Shown: positions 34,408 through 44,510, numbered from the stretch's first letter. The stretch is DNA of 64,000 nucleotides from Treponema rectale (GCF_014202035.1 NZ_JACHFR010000004.1:151740-215739), one strand, 5' to 3'. Numbers and translations: made by a program. The notes: a model not told the origin generated them from the sequence alone.

Positions 34408-35604
34408 ATGGAAAAACTTACAGAACTCTTTAGAAAGAAAATTTCCTCAACAAGTCTGGACTTTGTAAGAAGTCTTGAAAGCCAAATCAACTGGGATGCC
34501 AGGCTTATCTGTATACGTGGTGCCCGGGGAACCGGAAAAACAACCCTTATGCTGCAGCACATAAAAAAGACATTCGGAAACAATCTTTCGAAAGTCATTT
34601 ATGTAAGCCTTGACAATCTCTATTTTGCGGATAACTCCCTTGTAGATTTTGCAGACAGCTTTGCAAAGCGAGGTGGAACTCACATTTTTTTTGATGAAGT
34701 TCACAAATATCCTGACTGGTCAAAGGCTCTGAAAAATATCTACGATGATTATCCGGAGCTTCATATTGCCTTTACAGGTTCTTCCCTTCTTGAAATTCTT
34801 AACGCTCGTTCAGATTTAAGCCGCCGTGCCCTTGTGTATAATATTCAGGGGCTTTCTTTCAGGGAATATCTTAATCTGCTTGCAAAAACAGATTTTCCAG
34901 TCCTCACTCTGGAAGAGATTATTGAAAACCACGAAAGCATTTCTGCTGATGTTGTCTCTAAAATCAGGCCCTTTGAGTATTTTGAAGATTACTTAAAGTT
35001 CGGCTATTATCCTTATTTTTTAGAAGGAAAGGATGATTACTATGACAGGCTGAACGAAACCGTGAATATGATTCTTGAAGTAGAGCTTCCGCTTTTAAGA
35101 AAACTAGATGTCTCTTACATTGCAAGAATAAAGAAGCTTTTGACTGTGATTGGAAAATCAGCTCCATTTATTCCCAATACGACTGAGCTTGCCTCAAAGA
35201 TTCAGATTGCCCGACAGACCCTTCTGCAATACTTCCAATATCTTGAAGAGTCGCGGTTAATCTTTCAGGTGTTTAAGGAAAGCCGTGGTCTTGGAACTTT
35301 AGAAAAGCCTGACAAGATATTTTTGGAAAACACAAACCTCATGTTCCTTCTTGGAAAAGCAGAGACAAATACCGGTAATGTCCGTGAAACTTTTGCATTC
35401 AATCAACTGAGCAAGAATCACGAAGTCCTGTTTTCTGAACAGAGCGATTTTCTTGTGGATAAGAAAATCACCTTTGAAGTGGGCGGTAAAAATAAAAAGC
35501 GAAAACAGATAAAAGAAATTCCCGATTCTTTTATTCTGGCAGATGATATTGAATTTGGTACAGACCGAAGAATTCCCCTCTGGCTTTTAGGATTTTTGTA
35601 CTGA
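34408..35604 (+). CDS. AAA_14 family ATPase with DUF4143-type C-terminal domain
   Basis: A 398-residue cytoplasmic protein. Walker A is RGARGTGKTT near residue 38-47, Walker B is IFFDEVHKYP near residue 94-103, sensor 1 is AFTGSSLLEI near 126, and SFREYLNLL follows near 151. The C-terminal third (winged-helix and nuclease-like DUF4143 part) has ITFEVGGKNKKRKQIKE. This family is common in gut anaerobes and spirochaetes, often as many stray copies, with no settled function. It stands alone between two giant lipoprotein genes with its own inverted-repeat promoter region, so it may have been inserted there with the palindromic repeats. Confidence 0.9.
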   Translation: MEKLTELFRKKISSTSLDFVRSLESQINWDARLICIRGARGTGKTTLMLQHIKKTFGNNLSKVIYVSLDNLYFADNSLVDFADSFAKRGGTHIFFDEVHKYPDWSKALKNIYDDYPELHIAFTGSSLLEILNARSDLSRRALVYNIQGLSFREYLNLLAKTDFPVLTLEEIIENHESISADVVSKIRPFEYFEDYLKFGYYPYFLEGKDDYYDRLNETVNMILEVELPLLRKLDVSYIARIKKLLTVIGKSAPFIPNTTELASKIQIARQTLLQYFQYLEESRLIFQVFKESRGLGTLEKPDKIFLENTNLMFLLGKAETNTGNVRETFAFNQLSKNHEVLFSEQSDFLVDKKITFEVGGKNKKRKQIKEIPDSFILADDIEFGTDRRIPLWLLGFLY

Positions 35605-35666
35605 AAGAACCAGGCAGGCTGGCGAAATATGTTGTGCGGACGAAATATGTCATGCTGACGAGAGCT

Positions 35667-35691
35667 GTCATGCTGAACTTGATTCAGCATC
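35667..35691. repeat. Palindromic repeat hairpin in the leader of the lipoprotein gene
   Basis: GTC + ATGCTGAA-CTTGA-TTCAGCAT + C, an 8-bp stem with the family loop CTTGA, ending 10 bases before the AAGGAG ribosome site of the gene starting at 35709. A partial copy (GTCATGCTGACG) precedes it at 35649. It could influence mRNA stability or translation (inference). Confidence 0.8.
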
Positions 35692-35708
35692 AAAAAGGAG
35701 ACGAATAT

Positions 35709-38700
35709 ATGAAGAAAAGGACATTGTTTACAAAACCGACTCTTTTGTGCGTGGGACTTTTGTTTTTTGCATCCTGCTCCGACCTGCTTGGTTTTCAGGA
35801 AGGAACGTCTTCTACCCGGAATTGTGGAAATGGTAAAGTTATCTTTAACGGCTCCATCTGCGTGACAGGTGCCCTACCTGTGAGTCTTAATGAGACCCTG
35901 AATCAAGTTCAGGGTGACAGTCATGCCGAACTTGATTCGGCATCCCTTGCACAGGAGATTCCGTGTCAAGCACGGAATGACAGCAGCGTTTCCCGCTCAG
36001 CCCTTCCTTCATTCATCATTGGCCCTGAATATTACTATTATGTTACCGCCACCCAGACAGACGGAAGCGGTTCATTCACCATAAACAGCATAGAAGATTT
36101 AGATTTCTTTGATTTTTCCAGCGGCGTGACTTTTGCGCTTTCGCTTGGAAGCGGAACATGGCAAATAATAAGCGGCGTAAAAAGGTCTCCGACATTCTCT
36201 AGCGTGAATGCCAACACTGACCCAATAATCATGAGCGACACATATCCTGCAACCTTGTCCGCCGCAAATCCTGTGGTAAGCCACACTTTCTACCCGAAGC
36301 CAAGCCAGAGCGGAAGCGGACTTGTTGGCTTAAGCATGACCATCCCGACAACCGTAGAGCTTGTAACAGCGATTTGCAGCAATTCTAACTGGAGAGATAA
36401 TATTAGTGTTAATGTCGCGGGAATTTCCGTTACTGTCATGACAAAGGATATGACATCTGGCGGCTCAACTCCCTCCGGCTCTTACGAAGTCACCTTTAAT
36501 TTTTTTGATGAATACGGCATCCTTTTATACTCAACAGTCCAGACCATAAATGTCTTTGACAACATGACCACAAATACCTGGCTTTCTGACGGAAGCGGAG
36601 TGATAAGCGACAGTGGCGAATTCAGCCTTACCGCTGACCTTGTGAGCCAGTTTGCCCGAACTACATTTTATGTAGGACAGACCGCGGCCGCTACAAGCGT
36701 GGAAGTCACTGCCAGCGACATCACAGGAAGTGGAAGCCCTTACGCTCCATTTGAAACAGTCACAAAGGCGGTGGAAGTAATTGCGGCTACAGGCGACAGC
36801 TCAAAGGATTACCGCATTTTTGTTAGCGGAACTGTAACGGGATCGCAGGAGATTTCCGACGCAGTAAACGGAAAGGCAAACTCCATAACAATAGCAGGCT
36901 TGAACGGGCTTGACTCAAGCGGAGAGCCCAAAGACGCATTGTCTTGTTCAGGTTCGACGGATGCCGTTACGCTTAAAGTTTTTTCAACTGTTCCTGTAAA
37001 TCTTAAAAACATAAAACTTTTGGGAGACAGCACGCCAACAAGCAAAACAATGGTTCTTGTCCTTGACAATAATTATGAAACAGATGTGACGATTGAAGAG
37101 GGAGTGTGGATTACAGGAAACGACACTTCTTCTTTTACAGAGGAAACTTTTTCAGCAGTTTTTGTCGGAGTTGACGGAAAACTTACCATGAAGGGCGGAA
37201 AAATCAGCGGAAATAAGTGTATGTCCGGCGGAGGAATTGTTGTAGGCGGAACTTTTGTCATGACAGGAGGAGAAATTTCTGGAAACGAGGCAACAGCTTC
37301 TGGCGGTGGAGTTTTCAACACTGGAATTTTCACTTTTTCTGGCGGAAAAGTGAGCGGCAATACAAGTTCATCTGTTGGAAGCGGTATTAGTAATCAGGGT
37401 ACTCTTAATATGAGCGGAGACGCTTTTGTTGCGGGCGACATTTACCTTGCAGGTGAAGAGAATAAAATCACTCTGACAGGTGCCCTTACAGCCCACAGCG
37501 CAAGCGACCAGATTGCCATTACACCGTCGGAATGGAAGCGGGGAACAACAGTGGTTCAGGCAGACGGAACGAATCTTTCAACTATCAAGAAAGACGGCGA
37601 GTATGATTACACAAATTATTTTGCGCTGTCAGATGACGACTGGGGAATTAAGCTTTCCAGCGACAAAGATAAGCTTTTGCTTGATGCGCCGATTTATGTT
37701 GCGGGAAGCGAATCTCACCCATTTTGCGGTGTCGCAGGAAACGACACAAACGGCAACGGCACAAAATCAAAGCCTTTTGCCACGATTGCAAAAGCCATAG
37801 AGGTTATGAATTACAGCACTGCTGAGTACACAATCTACATTGATGGAACTGTTACTGGCACGCAGACAATTTCGGGTAATCTAAAATCTGACGGCAACGG
37901 AACATATAATGCAAGATCTGTCACACTTTCTGGAGCGACAGGAAACACAAGTGATATTCTGGACGGAAACAGCCAGGGAACGACACTCACGATTTCTACA
38001 GCGGTTCCGGTTACAATCAAAAACTTAAAGATTACCGGGGGTAGCGGAACGTACGGTGGAGGAATTTATATGGCGAGCGGTTCAAATGTTACTCTCTCTG
38101 AAGCCACCGTCACTAAAAATGAGTCCAAATCATACGGCGGAGGTATTGCTGTCGTTTGCGCAACCCTCACAATTGATAAGAGTTCCATAACAGAAAACAA
38201 AACTATAAAAGAAGATAAGGGTGTAGGAGGTGGCATTGCCATAGTAGGAGACGAAACCGTTACTGATACAGTTACTGCCAAAGTAACCATGAAGGCAGGT
38301 TCAGTTATTAGCGGGAATAGTCTGTATCCTAACAAAAACGGCGGTGGCGTAGCCCTGTATATCGGCAAAACACAGTTCACAATGGAAGGCGGTGAAATAA
38401 GCGGAAACCAAGCTTATTCTGGTGGCGGAGTTTCCATGTGGAATGACGCTGAATTTATTTTCAAAGACGGAAAAATCTCAGGAAACACGGCAACTCATTC
38501 CACTGGCATAGTTGGCGGTGGCGGAATATATTTCTGCGGTAAAGCATCTCTGGTAATGAGCGGTGGTGAGATTTCAGGGAATAAAGCAAAAGACTACGGC
38601 GGTGGAGTTGCATTTGCTGATAATGAAACAACTCAATCATTCACAATGACAGGCGGTGTAATCAAGAACAATACCCTGACGAGCATATCAGGATTGGGAA

Positions 38701-40127
38701 AAGGAATTTTCGTTAATGGCACATTCAATATGTCGGGCAATGCTCTTGTGGATAGTACAAATGATGTCTATCTTACAAGTGAAAAAACTATCACAATAAC
38801 AGATTCACTTTCAGAGCTCGAGACAGACAATGTAATCAGCATTACTCCAAACTCTTACGAAGCGGGAAGAACGCTGCTTGAGGCTGGCACTGGCACAATC
38901 GTTAACCTTGCCGACGAGGTGGGAAAATTTGCTCTTACACCAGACGCAAGCGATCCGACGGCTGGCTGGTTCATAACCAGCGATGGCACATTAGGCATTC
39001 CGCTGGATGCCGCACTGGTTACATCTGAAAACTATGACACAGTAACAAGAATTAAAGTAATAAGTGCCGCAGGCATGAACCAAATTGCAGCGCTCACAAA
39101 TGATGGAAAAAATTTTGAAGGAAAAACAATTACCCTTTTTGATGATGTAACCCTCACTTCTAGTTTCACACCAATAGGACCAGATTACAATAACGTATTC
39201 AAAGGAACCTTTGACGGAAATAACAAGACCGTTTCAGGTCTTTCCGGACAAAATGCATTGTTCAATTATGTAGACGGAGGAACGGTCAAAGACCTTACCG
39301 TTGAGGGAAGTTCTACATACGCCGGCATAGTTAATAGATTGAACAGTGGCCGTATAGAAGGCTGCAGAAGCTATGTTTCTGTTACTCATACGGGAGGTTC
39401 TGATACCGGAGGCATTGCAGCATTTTGCAACACTGGTACCATAATAAACTGTGTGAACTATGGAACGGTAATTAGCAAAGGTGATGGTCTTGGAGGAATT
39501 CTTGGTTATCAGCAGGGCTCTGGCGTCGTTGATTCCTGCGTGAACATGGGAGCTGTACAATCAACCGGGGCTACCAAAACTGGTGGAATTGCCGGGCTTG
39601 CATTTGGAATTGTGCGTAACTGCATTAATATCGGAGAGGTCTCTGCTTCAACAGCAGTCGTTGGTGGCATTGCAGGCAATGAACATTGTGCTTCAACAGA
39701 CAGAGGTGTGCTCAACTGTGCAAACCTGGCTCCCGTGTCTGGTACGTATTGCGTTGGTGGCATTGCAGGTGTTTGTGATCTTAGTAGCGACTATAAAGCA
39801 ATTGTCAAGAACTGCTTTAACTCCGGAAGTGTTACTATAACAGACAGTACCAAAACAAGTGCGGGCGGCGTTATCGGAGAAATTTTAACTGGAGGAAGCG
39901 GTACTTGTATATTTGTAAGCAACTATTATGCGGCAGGAACAGCAGCAGGCGGTATTGGTGCTGACAACGGCGTAACGGTTGCAGATCCTAGTGAAGGAAT
40001 CCCGTCTATCTACCAAATGAACGAGTGGGTAAATGCTAACAATTCAGGAGAATTATACAAGACTTGGACATCGAAAGTTGTGGACGGTGTGACTCTTCCT
40101 GTTCCCGATGTAGGCTACGACTGGTAA
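35709..40127 (+). CDS. Giant surface lipoprotein, beta-helix plus GLUG-like repeats
   Basis: A 1472-residue lipoprotein with lipobox FASC near residue 21-24. It is a close paralogue of the gene at 29023: the N-terminal 200 residues (ALPSFIIGPEYYYYVTATQ and following) and a mid segment (DGNGTYNARSV) are nearly identical at DNA level. The beta-helix spans about residues 400-1015 and GLUG-like repeats about 1157-1407 (GGIAAFCNTGTIINCVNYG, GGIAGLAFGIVRNCINIG). I use the ATG at 35709 with AAGGAG; the frame is open further upstream only because it runs through palindromic repeats. It carries one in-frame 62-bp palindromic unit where the paralogue carries two. Confidence 0.85.
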   Translation: MKKRTLFTKPTLLCVGLLFFASCSDLLGFQEGTSSTRNCGNGKVIFNGSICVTGALPVSLNETLNQVQGDSHAELDSASLAQEIPCQARNDSSVSRSALPSFIIGPEYYYYVTATQTDGSGSFTINSIEDLDFFDFSSGVTFALSLGSGTWQIISGVKRSPTFSSVNANTDPIIMSDTYPATLSAANPVVSHTFYPKPSQSGSGLVGLSMTIPTTVELVTAICSNSNWRDNISVNVAGISVTVMTKDMTSGGSTPSGSYEVTFNFFDEYGILLYSTVQTINVFDNMTTNTWLSDGSGVISDSGEFSLTADLVSQFARTTFYVGQTAAATSVEVTASDITGSGSPYAPFETVTKAVEVIAATGDSSKDYRIFVSGTVTGSQEISDAVNGKANSITIAGLNGLDSSGEPKDALSCSGSTDAVTLKVFSTVPVNLKNIKLLGDSTPTSKTMVLVLDNNYETDVTIEEGVWITGNDTSSFTEETFSAVFVGVDGKLTMKGGKISGNKCMSGGGIVVGGTFVMTGGEISGNEATASGGGVFNTGIFTFSGGKVSGNTSSSVGSGISNQGTLNMSGDAFVAGDIYLAGEENKITLTGALTAHSASDQIAITPSEWKRGTTVVQADGTNLSTIKKDGEYDYTNYFALSDDDWGIKLSSDKDKLLLDAPIYVAGSESHPFCGVAGNDTNGNGTKSKPFATIAKAIEVMNYSTAEYTIYIDGTVTGTQTISGNLKSDGNGTYNARSVTLSGATGNTSDILDGNSQGTTLTISTAVPVTIKNLKITGGSGTYGGGIYMASGSNVTLSEATVTKNESKSYGGGIAVVCATLTIDKSSITENKTIKEDKGVGGGIAIVGDETVTDTVTAKVTMKAGSVISGNSLYPNKNGGGVALYIGKTQFTMEGGEISGNQAYSGGGVSMWNDAEFIFKDGKISGNTATHSTGIVGGGGIYFCGKASLVMSGGEISGNKAKDYGGGVAFADNETTQSFTMTGGVIKNNTLTSISGLGKGIFVNGTFNMSGNALVDSTNDVYLTSEKTITITDSLSELETDNVISITPNSYEAGRTLLEAGTGTIVNLADEVGKFALTPDASDPTAGWFITSDGTLGIPLDAALVTSENYDTVTRIKVISAAGMNQIAALTNDGKNFEGKTITLFDDVTLTSSFTPIGPDYNNVFKGTFDGNNKTVSGLSGQNALFNYVDGGTVKDLTVEGSSTYAGIVNRLNSGRIEGCRSYVSVTHTGGSDTGGIAAFCNTGTIINCVNYGTVISKGDGLGGILGYQQGSGVVDSCVNMGAVQSTGATKTGGIAGLAFGIVRNCINIGEVSASTAVVGGIAGNEHCASTDRGVLNCANLAPVSGTYCVGGIAGVCDLSSDYKAIVKNCFNSGSVTITDSTKTSAGGVIGEILTGGSGTCIFVSNYYAAGTAAGGIGADNGVTVADPSEGIPSIYQMNEWVNANNSGELYKTWTSKVVDGVTLPVPDVGYDW
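35897..35982. repeat. In-frame palindromic repeat in the lipoprotein gene (single copy)
   Basis: A CCCTGAA/TTCAGGG hairpin (35897-35915) is followed by one 62-bp double hairpin (35921-35982) whose sequence matches that of the first unit at 29237-29298. Translation of the unit ends in QARND, then continues SSVSRSALP as in the paralogue, which has a second 63-bp unit and a seven-codon remnant at the same place. Confidence 0.9.
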
Positions 40128-40143
40128 GGAGAAGATAAAAAGA

Positions 40144-40290
40144 TTCCACGCCAAGCCGGAATGACAGTGGGCAGGCATCTCTTGCACAGCATTTTGTCAT
40201 TCCCGCGCTCGACCCGATAATCCCCCTGCATGAGATTGCCGCATCAAGTGCGGCAATGACAGGGTGACGATGTGGCAGACACGGAAAGAC
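40144..40290. repeat. Intergenic palindromic repeats downstream of the lipoprotein gene
   Basis: A full 65-bp double hairpin lies at 40196-40260 (GTCATTCCCG..., spacer CTGCATGAG, ATTGCCGCA-TCAAG-TGCGGCAATGAC). Degenerate halves flank it at about 40144-40165 and 40272-40290. The rest of the 40128-40382 gap shows only AT-rich sequence before the next gene. Confidence 0.82.
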
Positions 40291-40382
40291 AATCGTGTAT
40301 AAGCCTTTCTTCCTTAACATAATCTTTACACAACAGTAAGTTTTTTTCTTGAATTTTCAAAAATCGGTAATAAAATTAGACT

Positions 40383-42314
40383 ATGGTTGAGAATTCAGGC
40401 GTTAAAGGGCGTATAAAAAGATTTCTCAAAAGCTGCAGATGTTCCTCATTTGTAAAGGATTATTTGTTTACGTCAAACATCAGGTCAGCAATATTTGTTT
40501 CTGTAATAGTAGCCGTTATAGAAGTCTGGATGCTTATAATGATGTTTTCCGGTGTAATAGAGGATTCTAACAATTATACCGCAGCATGGCTTATTACGCA
40601 CACGATTGCTTATACAGTTCTTCTTGTAAGCTCTATAATAACGCTGGTATATTCTGTTCTCTTTCTAAAAAACAAAGTTTCCAATAAAAAAATCGGTTCC
40701 GTAATAAAACTGTTGTTTTCAATAATACTGATTCTCTTTGGATTATATATTTCATATACAAGTAAGGACCGGGGAGGCCAGGTTTTTGTATTTATAACTG
40801 TAATCATAATAGTAAACTGTATTTTTGTGTGGCATCCTCTGGTTTCTTTTACAGCCCTTACAGTTGTTTTTATGATATACATGTTTCTTCAGAATAAACT
40901 TGTTCCTCTTTCATTAAGTTTAAAAGTAAATGCCTTTACTACATGGCTTGCATTTTTTGTAACGGCATTGAATTCTCATCATCAGCAGAGAGTAGAAGCT
41001 CAGAAAGACGAAGAACTTAACAGTTTAAATTTATTTCTTCAAAAAAAATCCCTGATAGATGATCTGACTTTACTTCCTAATATGAATTATTTTTACAAAA
41101 CCGTTGGGGAATTTATAGTTGATGAAAAGAAATCCATAGATGATATGTGTTTTGCCTTTATGGATGTGGAAAATTTTAAAAGCTATAACGAAAAATACGG
41201 CTTTGCAGCGGGAACAAACTTTTTAAAGACTGTAGCCCAGATTATAAATGAAGTTTTTTATGGAGAAATTATAGCTCGTTTTTCTGATGACCATTTTGTT
41301 GCTTTTACTGATATTACAAAAATAAAAGACAAGGTTGCCATAGTAAATGAAAGGATTCAAAAAAAAGAAAATCTTCTTCAGCTTGAATTTAAGGCGGGAA
41401 TCTGCAAACTGAAAGACAGAAAAGATTCTCCGACGCTGGCCTGTGATCATGCCCGCTATGCCTGTGAATCCAGTAAAAAACATTTTGGCAGGAATATAGT
41501 TGAATACGACTGTAAAATGGATAAACTTTTTAATCAAAAACAGTACATAATAAACAATATTGATTCTGCAATAGAGAAGGGCTTTGTTAAGGTTTATTAT
41601 CAGCCTGTGGTATGGGCTGCAACAGGAAAAATATGCGGGGTAGAAGCACTTGCCAGATGGGAAGACCCTGTATTCGGTTTTCTTTCTCCTGCTGCATTTA
41701 TATCTGTTCTGGAAGAATACCATTTAATTCATAAACTTGATCTTGCCGTAATGGAAATTGCCTGCAAAGATTTAAAAGAAGCTCTGGATACAGGTTTCCC
41801 TGCAGTGCCGGTTTCAATTAATTTTTCAAGACTCGATTTTGAGCTTATTGACCCTGCAAAAGAACTGGACTGCTGCATAACAAAGTACGGACTTTCAAAG
41901 TCTTATATTCACGTAGAGATTACAGAAAGCGCCCTTTCTTCTAATGATGAAAAATTAAAGACTTCTCTTGAAGTATTTCATCAAAATGGAAATTCTCTCT
42001 GGCTTGATGATTTTGGTTCCGGTTATTCAGGATTGAATGTTTTAAAAGACTATAATTTTGATTTGATGAAAATAGACATGGCATTTCTTTCTGGTCTGTC
42101 AGAAAATAATAAAGCCCAGTCGATTCTTACCTGTATTATAAATCTTGCCAATCAGATTGGAGTGCAGACTTTAACAGAGGGGGTAGAAACGCAGGAAGCT
42201 TTTGACTTCTTAAAATCCATTGGCTGCCTGCGTCTCCAGGGTTATCTTTTTGGAAAACCGATGCCTAAAGAAGAGTTTACATCTAAAGTAAGCAGTGGTT
42301 TTTATCAGGTATAA
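40383..42314 (+). CDS. Membrane c-di-GMP phosphodiesterase: degenerate GGDEF plus EAL domain
   Basis: A 643-residue inner membrane protein. About six membrane helices fill residues 35-200. A GGDEF-like domain follows (DVENFKSYNEKYGFAAGTN near 260), but the catalytic motif position reads RFSDDHF, so cyclase activity is unlikely. The EAL domain (about 385-635) keeps its key residues: EALARW, SINFSR, EITES, LDDFGSGYS, MKIDMAF, TEGVET and QGYLFGKP. It therefore probably hydrolyses c-di-GMP, with the GGDEF part possibly as a regulatory GTP-binding site. It converges on the chemotaxis receptor gene with a single base between stops. No strong Shine-Dalgarno is visible. Confidence 0.92.
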   Translation: MVENSGVKGRIKRFLKSCRCSSFVKDYLFTSNIRSAIFVSVIVAVIEVWMLIMMFSGVIEDSNNYTAAWLITHTIAYTVLLVSSIITLVYSVLFLKNKVSNKKIGSVIKLLFSIILILFGLYISYTSKDRGGQVFVFITVIIIVNCIFVWHPLVSFTALTVVFMIYMFLQNKLVPLSLSLKVNAFTTWLAFFVTALNSHHQQRVEAQKDEELNSLNLFLQKKSLIDDLTLLPNMNYFYKTVGEFIVDEKKSIDDMCFAFMDVENFKSYNEKYGFAAGTNFLKTVAQIINEVFYGEIIARFSDDHFVAFTDITKIKDKVAIVNERIQKKENLLQLEFKAGICKLKDRKDSPTLACDHARYACESSKKHFGRNIVEYDCKMDKLFNQKQYIINNIDSAIEKGFVKVYYQPVVWAATGKICGVEALARWEDPVFGFLSPAAFISVLEEYHLIHKLDLAVMEIACKDLKEALDTGFPAVPVSINFSRLDFELIDPAKELDCCITKYGLSKSYIHVEITESALSSNDEKLKTSLEVFHQNGNSLWLDDFGSGYSGLNVLKDYNFDLMKIDMAFLSGLSENNKAQSILTCIINLANQIGVQTLTEGVETQEAFDFLKSIGCLRLQGYLFGKPMPKEEFTSKVSSGFYQV

Positions 42315-42315
42315 C

Positions 42316-44382
42316 TTATTCTGTTTTGAATCTTCCTGTATCAGAATCAAGCTGTGCAACGTTTGTATTCAGATTTTCGATACAGTGATCCAGCTGCATT
42401 CCGCTTTTTACGACACTCTGTGCGTTTTCTGACATTGCTGCCATGCTGTCGCTGACGGCATCTACAGAGTTTTGAAGGTTTTTCATTTCTTCCAGGATAT
42501 GGGAACTTCCTTCTGCCATTTTAAGTGATGCTTTTCTTACGTCTTCTGTATTTTTATCCATTTCATTCAGTGAAGATATTACACTGCGGGATTCTTCTGT
42601 CTGTTCTTCAAGAGAACTGCGGACAGATTTTACAAGGCGGTCTGTTTCTTGAATTCTTCCGGAAACTCCAGCAAAAGCAGTACTTGATTCCTGGGAAGCT
42701 GCAACAATTTCTTCAATGCTGTCCTGAATGTTTTTAAGCTGGACTCCGATTGTTTTTGACTGACCTGATGAGGTTTCGGAAAGCTTGCGGATTTCATCAG
42801 CTACTACAGCAAACCCTTTACCGGCTTCTCCTGCATGGGCTGCTTCTATGGCTGCGTTCATGGCAAGAAGATTGGTTTGTTCTGCAATTGAGGCAATAGC
42901 CATGTTAGCTTCCTGAAGCATCTGCGACTGTTCTTCAATCTGAGAAATTCTTTCGTCAACTTTCTGCTGTTTAGAAATTCCGTTCTGGGCTTCTTTATCA
43001 AGAGTGTCAAAAGAGACAGACATGCTTTCCATTGAAGTAGTTATTTTTTCGATGCCGTTTACCAGCTGGCTGACAGCAGAAGAAGATTCCTGAATACTTT
43101 TTGTCTGGGAATCAATCATTGTATTTACCGTCGAAATACTTGAAGCTACGTCTTTTACAACAGTTGATGTTTCGTTAAAGCCCTCTGACTGCTTTTTTAT
43201 CTGTTCCTGAACGCTGTTGATACTCAGACGGATGTTTGTCATTGAATTTGATACGGAAGCAACGCTTTCTTTTACACTGCCGGAGACAACATTCAGATTT
43301 GAGCCTGAAGCTTTTATTGTCTGCATCATGGACTGTAATTTTTCCATGAAGGTATTGAAGTTGTTTACAAGTTTATGAATCGATGCAAATGGGGTATGAA
43401 TGTTAGTATTAAGGCGGCGAGTAAGATTTGCTTCGGAAGAAATAATATTTTTTACGGTCTCGTTGATTTCATCCAGAGGCTTAAAGAGACTGTTCATTGT
43501 ATATCCTATAAAAAGGATTACCATAATGATTACGAGTATTGCAAACGGAACCAGGGCATTCTTTAAAAATGCCTGTGGTGTAAATGGAATGAACAGAACG
43601 AGATGCCAGCCTAAAGATTCAACTGGTGCAATAAAATATTCGCCTGACATGGTAGAAAATGTTTTTTCTTCGTGAGTAAAAAGATTTTCTGCTTCTTTAA
43701 GTTCTGGCATAAGGGAAGTAATCTGTATTTTCTTTTCAAGGTCTCTGATATCAGGAGAAGCGGAAACTTCACCGCTGCCGTTGTACATGTACATTGTGGT
43801 TTCTTTATCAAGCGTTTCATACATCGAAAGAACAAAGTCATTCAGTTCAACACCGGTTCCCGTGATTCCTCTTACAGAGTGGTGTTCATCATAAACTAAG
43901 ACATTTATCCACATGAAAGTTTTTTTAAGTCCAAGGTCATAATCAACATAAAACTGGAAAGGAAGGTTTGCATTAATGGTTGCCTGGTACCATGAGCTTG
44001 ACGGATCCCTTTTATCAAGATCGTATATGAATTCCATATTGGAATAGTATTTTAAATCTTCATCAGATATCCAGAAAGTTCTGTGAGAACTGTAGGAAGT
44101 CTGAAAACTGCTGAAATCTCTGAATGCCAGTTCCCGAACAGCTTCATCTTCCGGATTTTTCATGTAATCAATGATTGCCGGTGACTGTGCCATCTGAATT
44201 GCCAGTTTTTTCTCTGGCAGCAGGCCTTTTTCCATCTCAAGGGTTTTTTCATACTTCATCTGCTGCAGCTGTTCATCAGCATTTTTTCTAAACAGGTTGA
44301 TTGCAGAAAAAGAAACTATTCCCAGCCCGATGATAAAGAAGGCAATGAAAGCAAAAACAGAAAATTTTCCAGAGGTTTTCAT
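42316..44382 (-). CDS. Methyl-accepting chemotaxis protein with periplasmic Cache domain
   Basis: A 688-residue chemoreceptor. Helix 1 at residues 7-29, a Cache sensory domain at about 40-270 (RTFWISDEDLKYYSNMEFI, DPSSSWYQATI, GITGTGVELNDFV), helix 2 at about 274-298, HAMP at 298-350 and a long signalling coiled coil. The kinase-control hairpin is at about 494-533 (IASIAEQTNLLAMNAAIEAA, then GKGFAVVADEIRKL). Cache ligands are usually amino acids or small carboxylates; not readable here. It is divergent from the MATE gene. Confidence 0.95.
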   Translation of the reverse strand: MKTSGKFSVFAFIAFFIIGLGIVSFSAINLFRKNADEQLQQMKYEKTLEMEKGLLPEKKLAIQMAQSPAIIDYMKNPEDEAVRELAFRDFSSFQTSYSSHRTFWISDEDLKYYSNMEFIYDLDKRDPSSSWYQATINANLPFQFYVDYDLGLKKTFMWINVLVYDEHHSVRGITGTGVELNDFVLSMYETLDKETTMYMYNGSGEVSASPDIRDLEKKIQITSLMPELKEAENLFTHEEKTFSTMSGEYFIAPVESLGWHLVLFIPFTPQAFLKNALVPFAILVIIMVILFIGYTMNSLFKPLDEINETVKNIISSEANLTRRLNTNIHTPFASIHKLVNNFNTFMEKLQSMMQTIKASGSNLNVVSGSVKESVASVSNSMTNIRLSINSVQEQIKKQSEGFNETSTVVKDVASSISTVNTMIDSQTKSIQESSSAVSQLVNGIEKITTSMESMSVSFDTLDKEAQNGISKQQKVDERISQIEEQSQMLQEANMAIASIAEQTNLLAMNAAIEAAHAGEAGKGFAVVADEIRKLSETSSGQSKTIGVQLKNIQDSIEEIVAASQESSTAFAGVSGRIQETDRLVKSVRSSLEEQTEESRSVISSLNEMDKNTEDVRKASLKMAEGSSHILEEMKNLQNSVDAVSDSMAAMSENAQSVVKSGMQLDHCIENLNTNVAQLDSDTGRFKTE

Positions 44383-44510
44383 AAAACTGACTCCACAGAA
44401 TGCTTAATTAAATTTTTATTTTTTTACCTTAAAAGGAATATTATAACCCAACATTAGAAAGAAAAAAAGCAAAAATTTGGTTTTTGTTGTAAATTTTATT
44501 GATAATTTTT

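Noticed and set aside
34167..34598. 143-residue ORF on the minus strand
   Set aside because: It is made of palindromic repeat translation and the antisense of the AAA_14 Walker A region; no ribosome site or family match.
24724..40127. Diversity-generating retroelement targets
   Set aside because: No reverse transcriptase or template repeat is found in the window, and there is no C-type lectin-like C-terminus.
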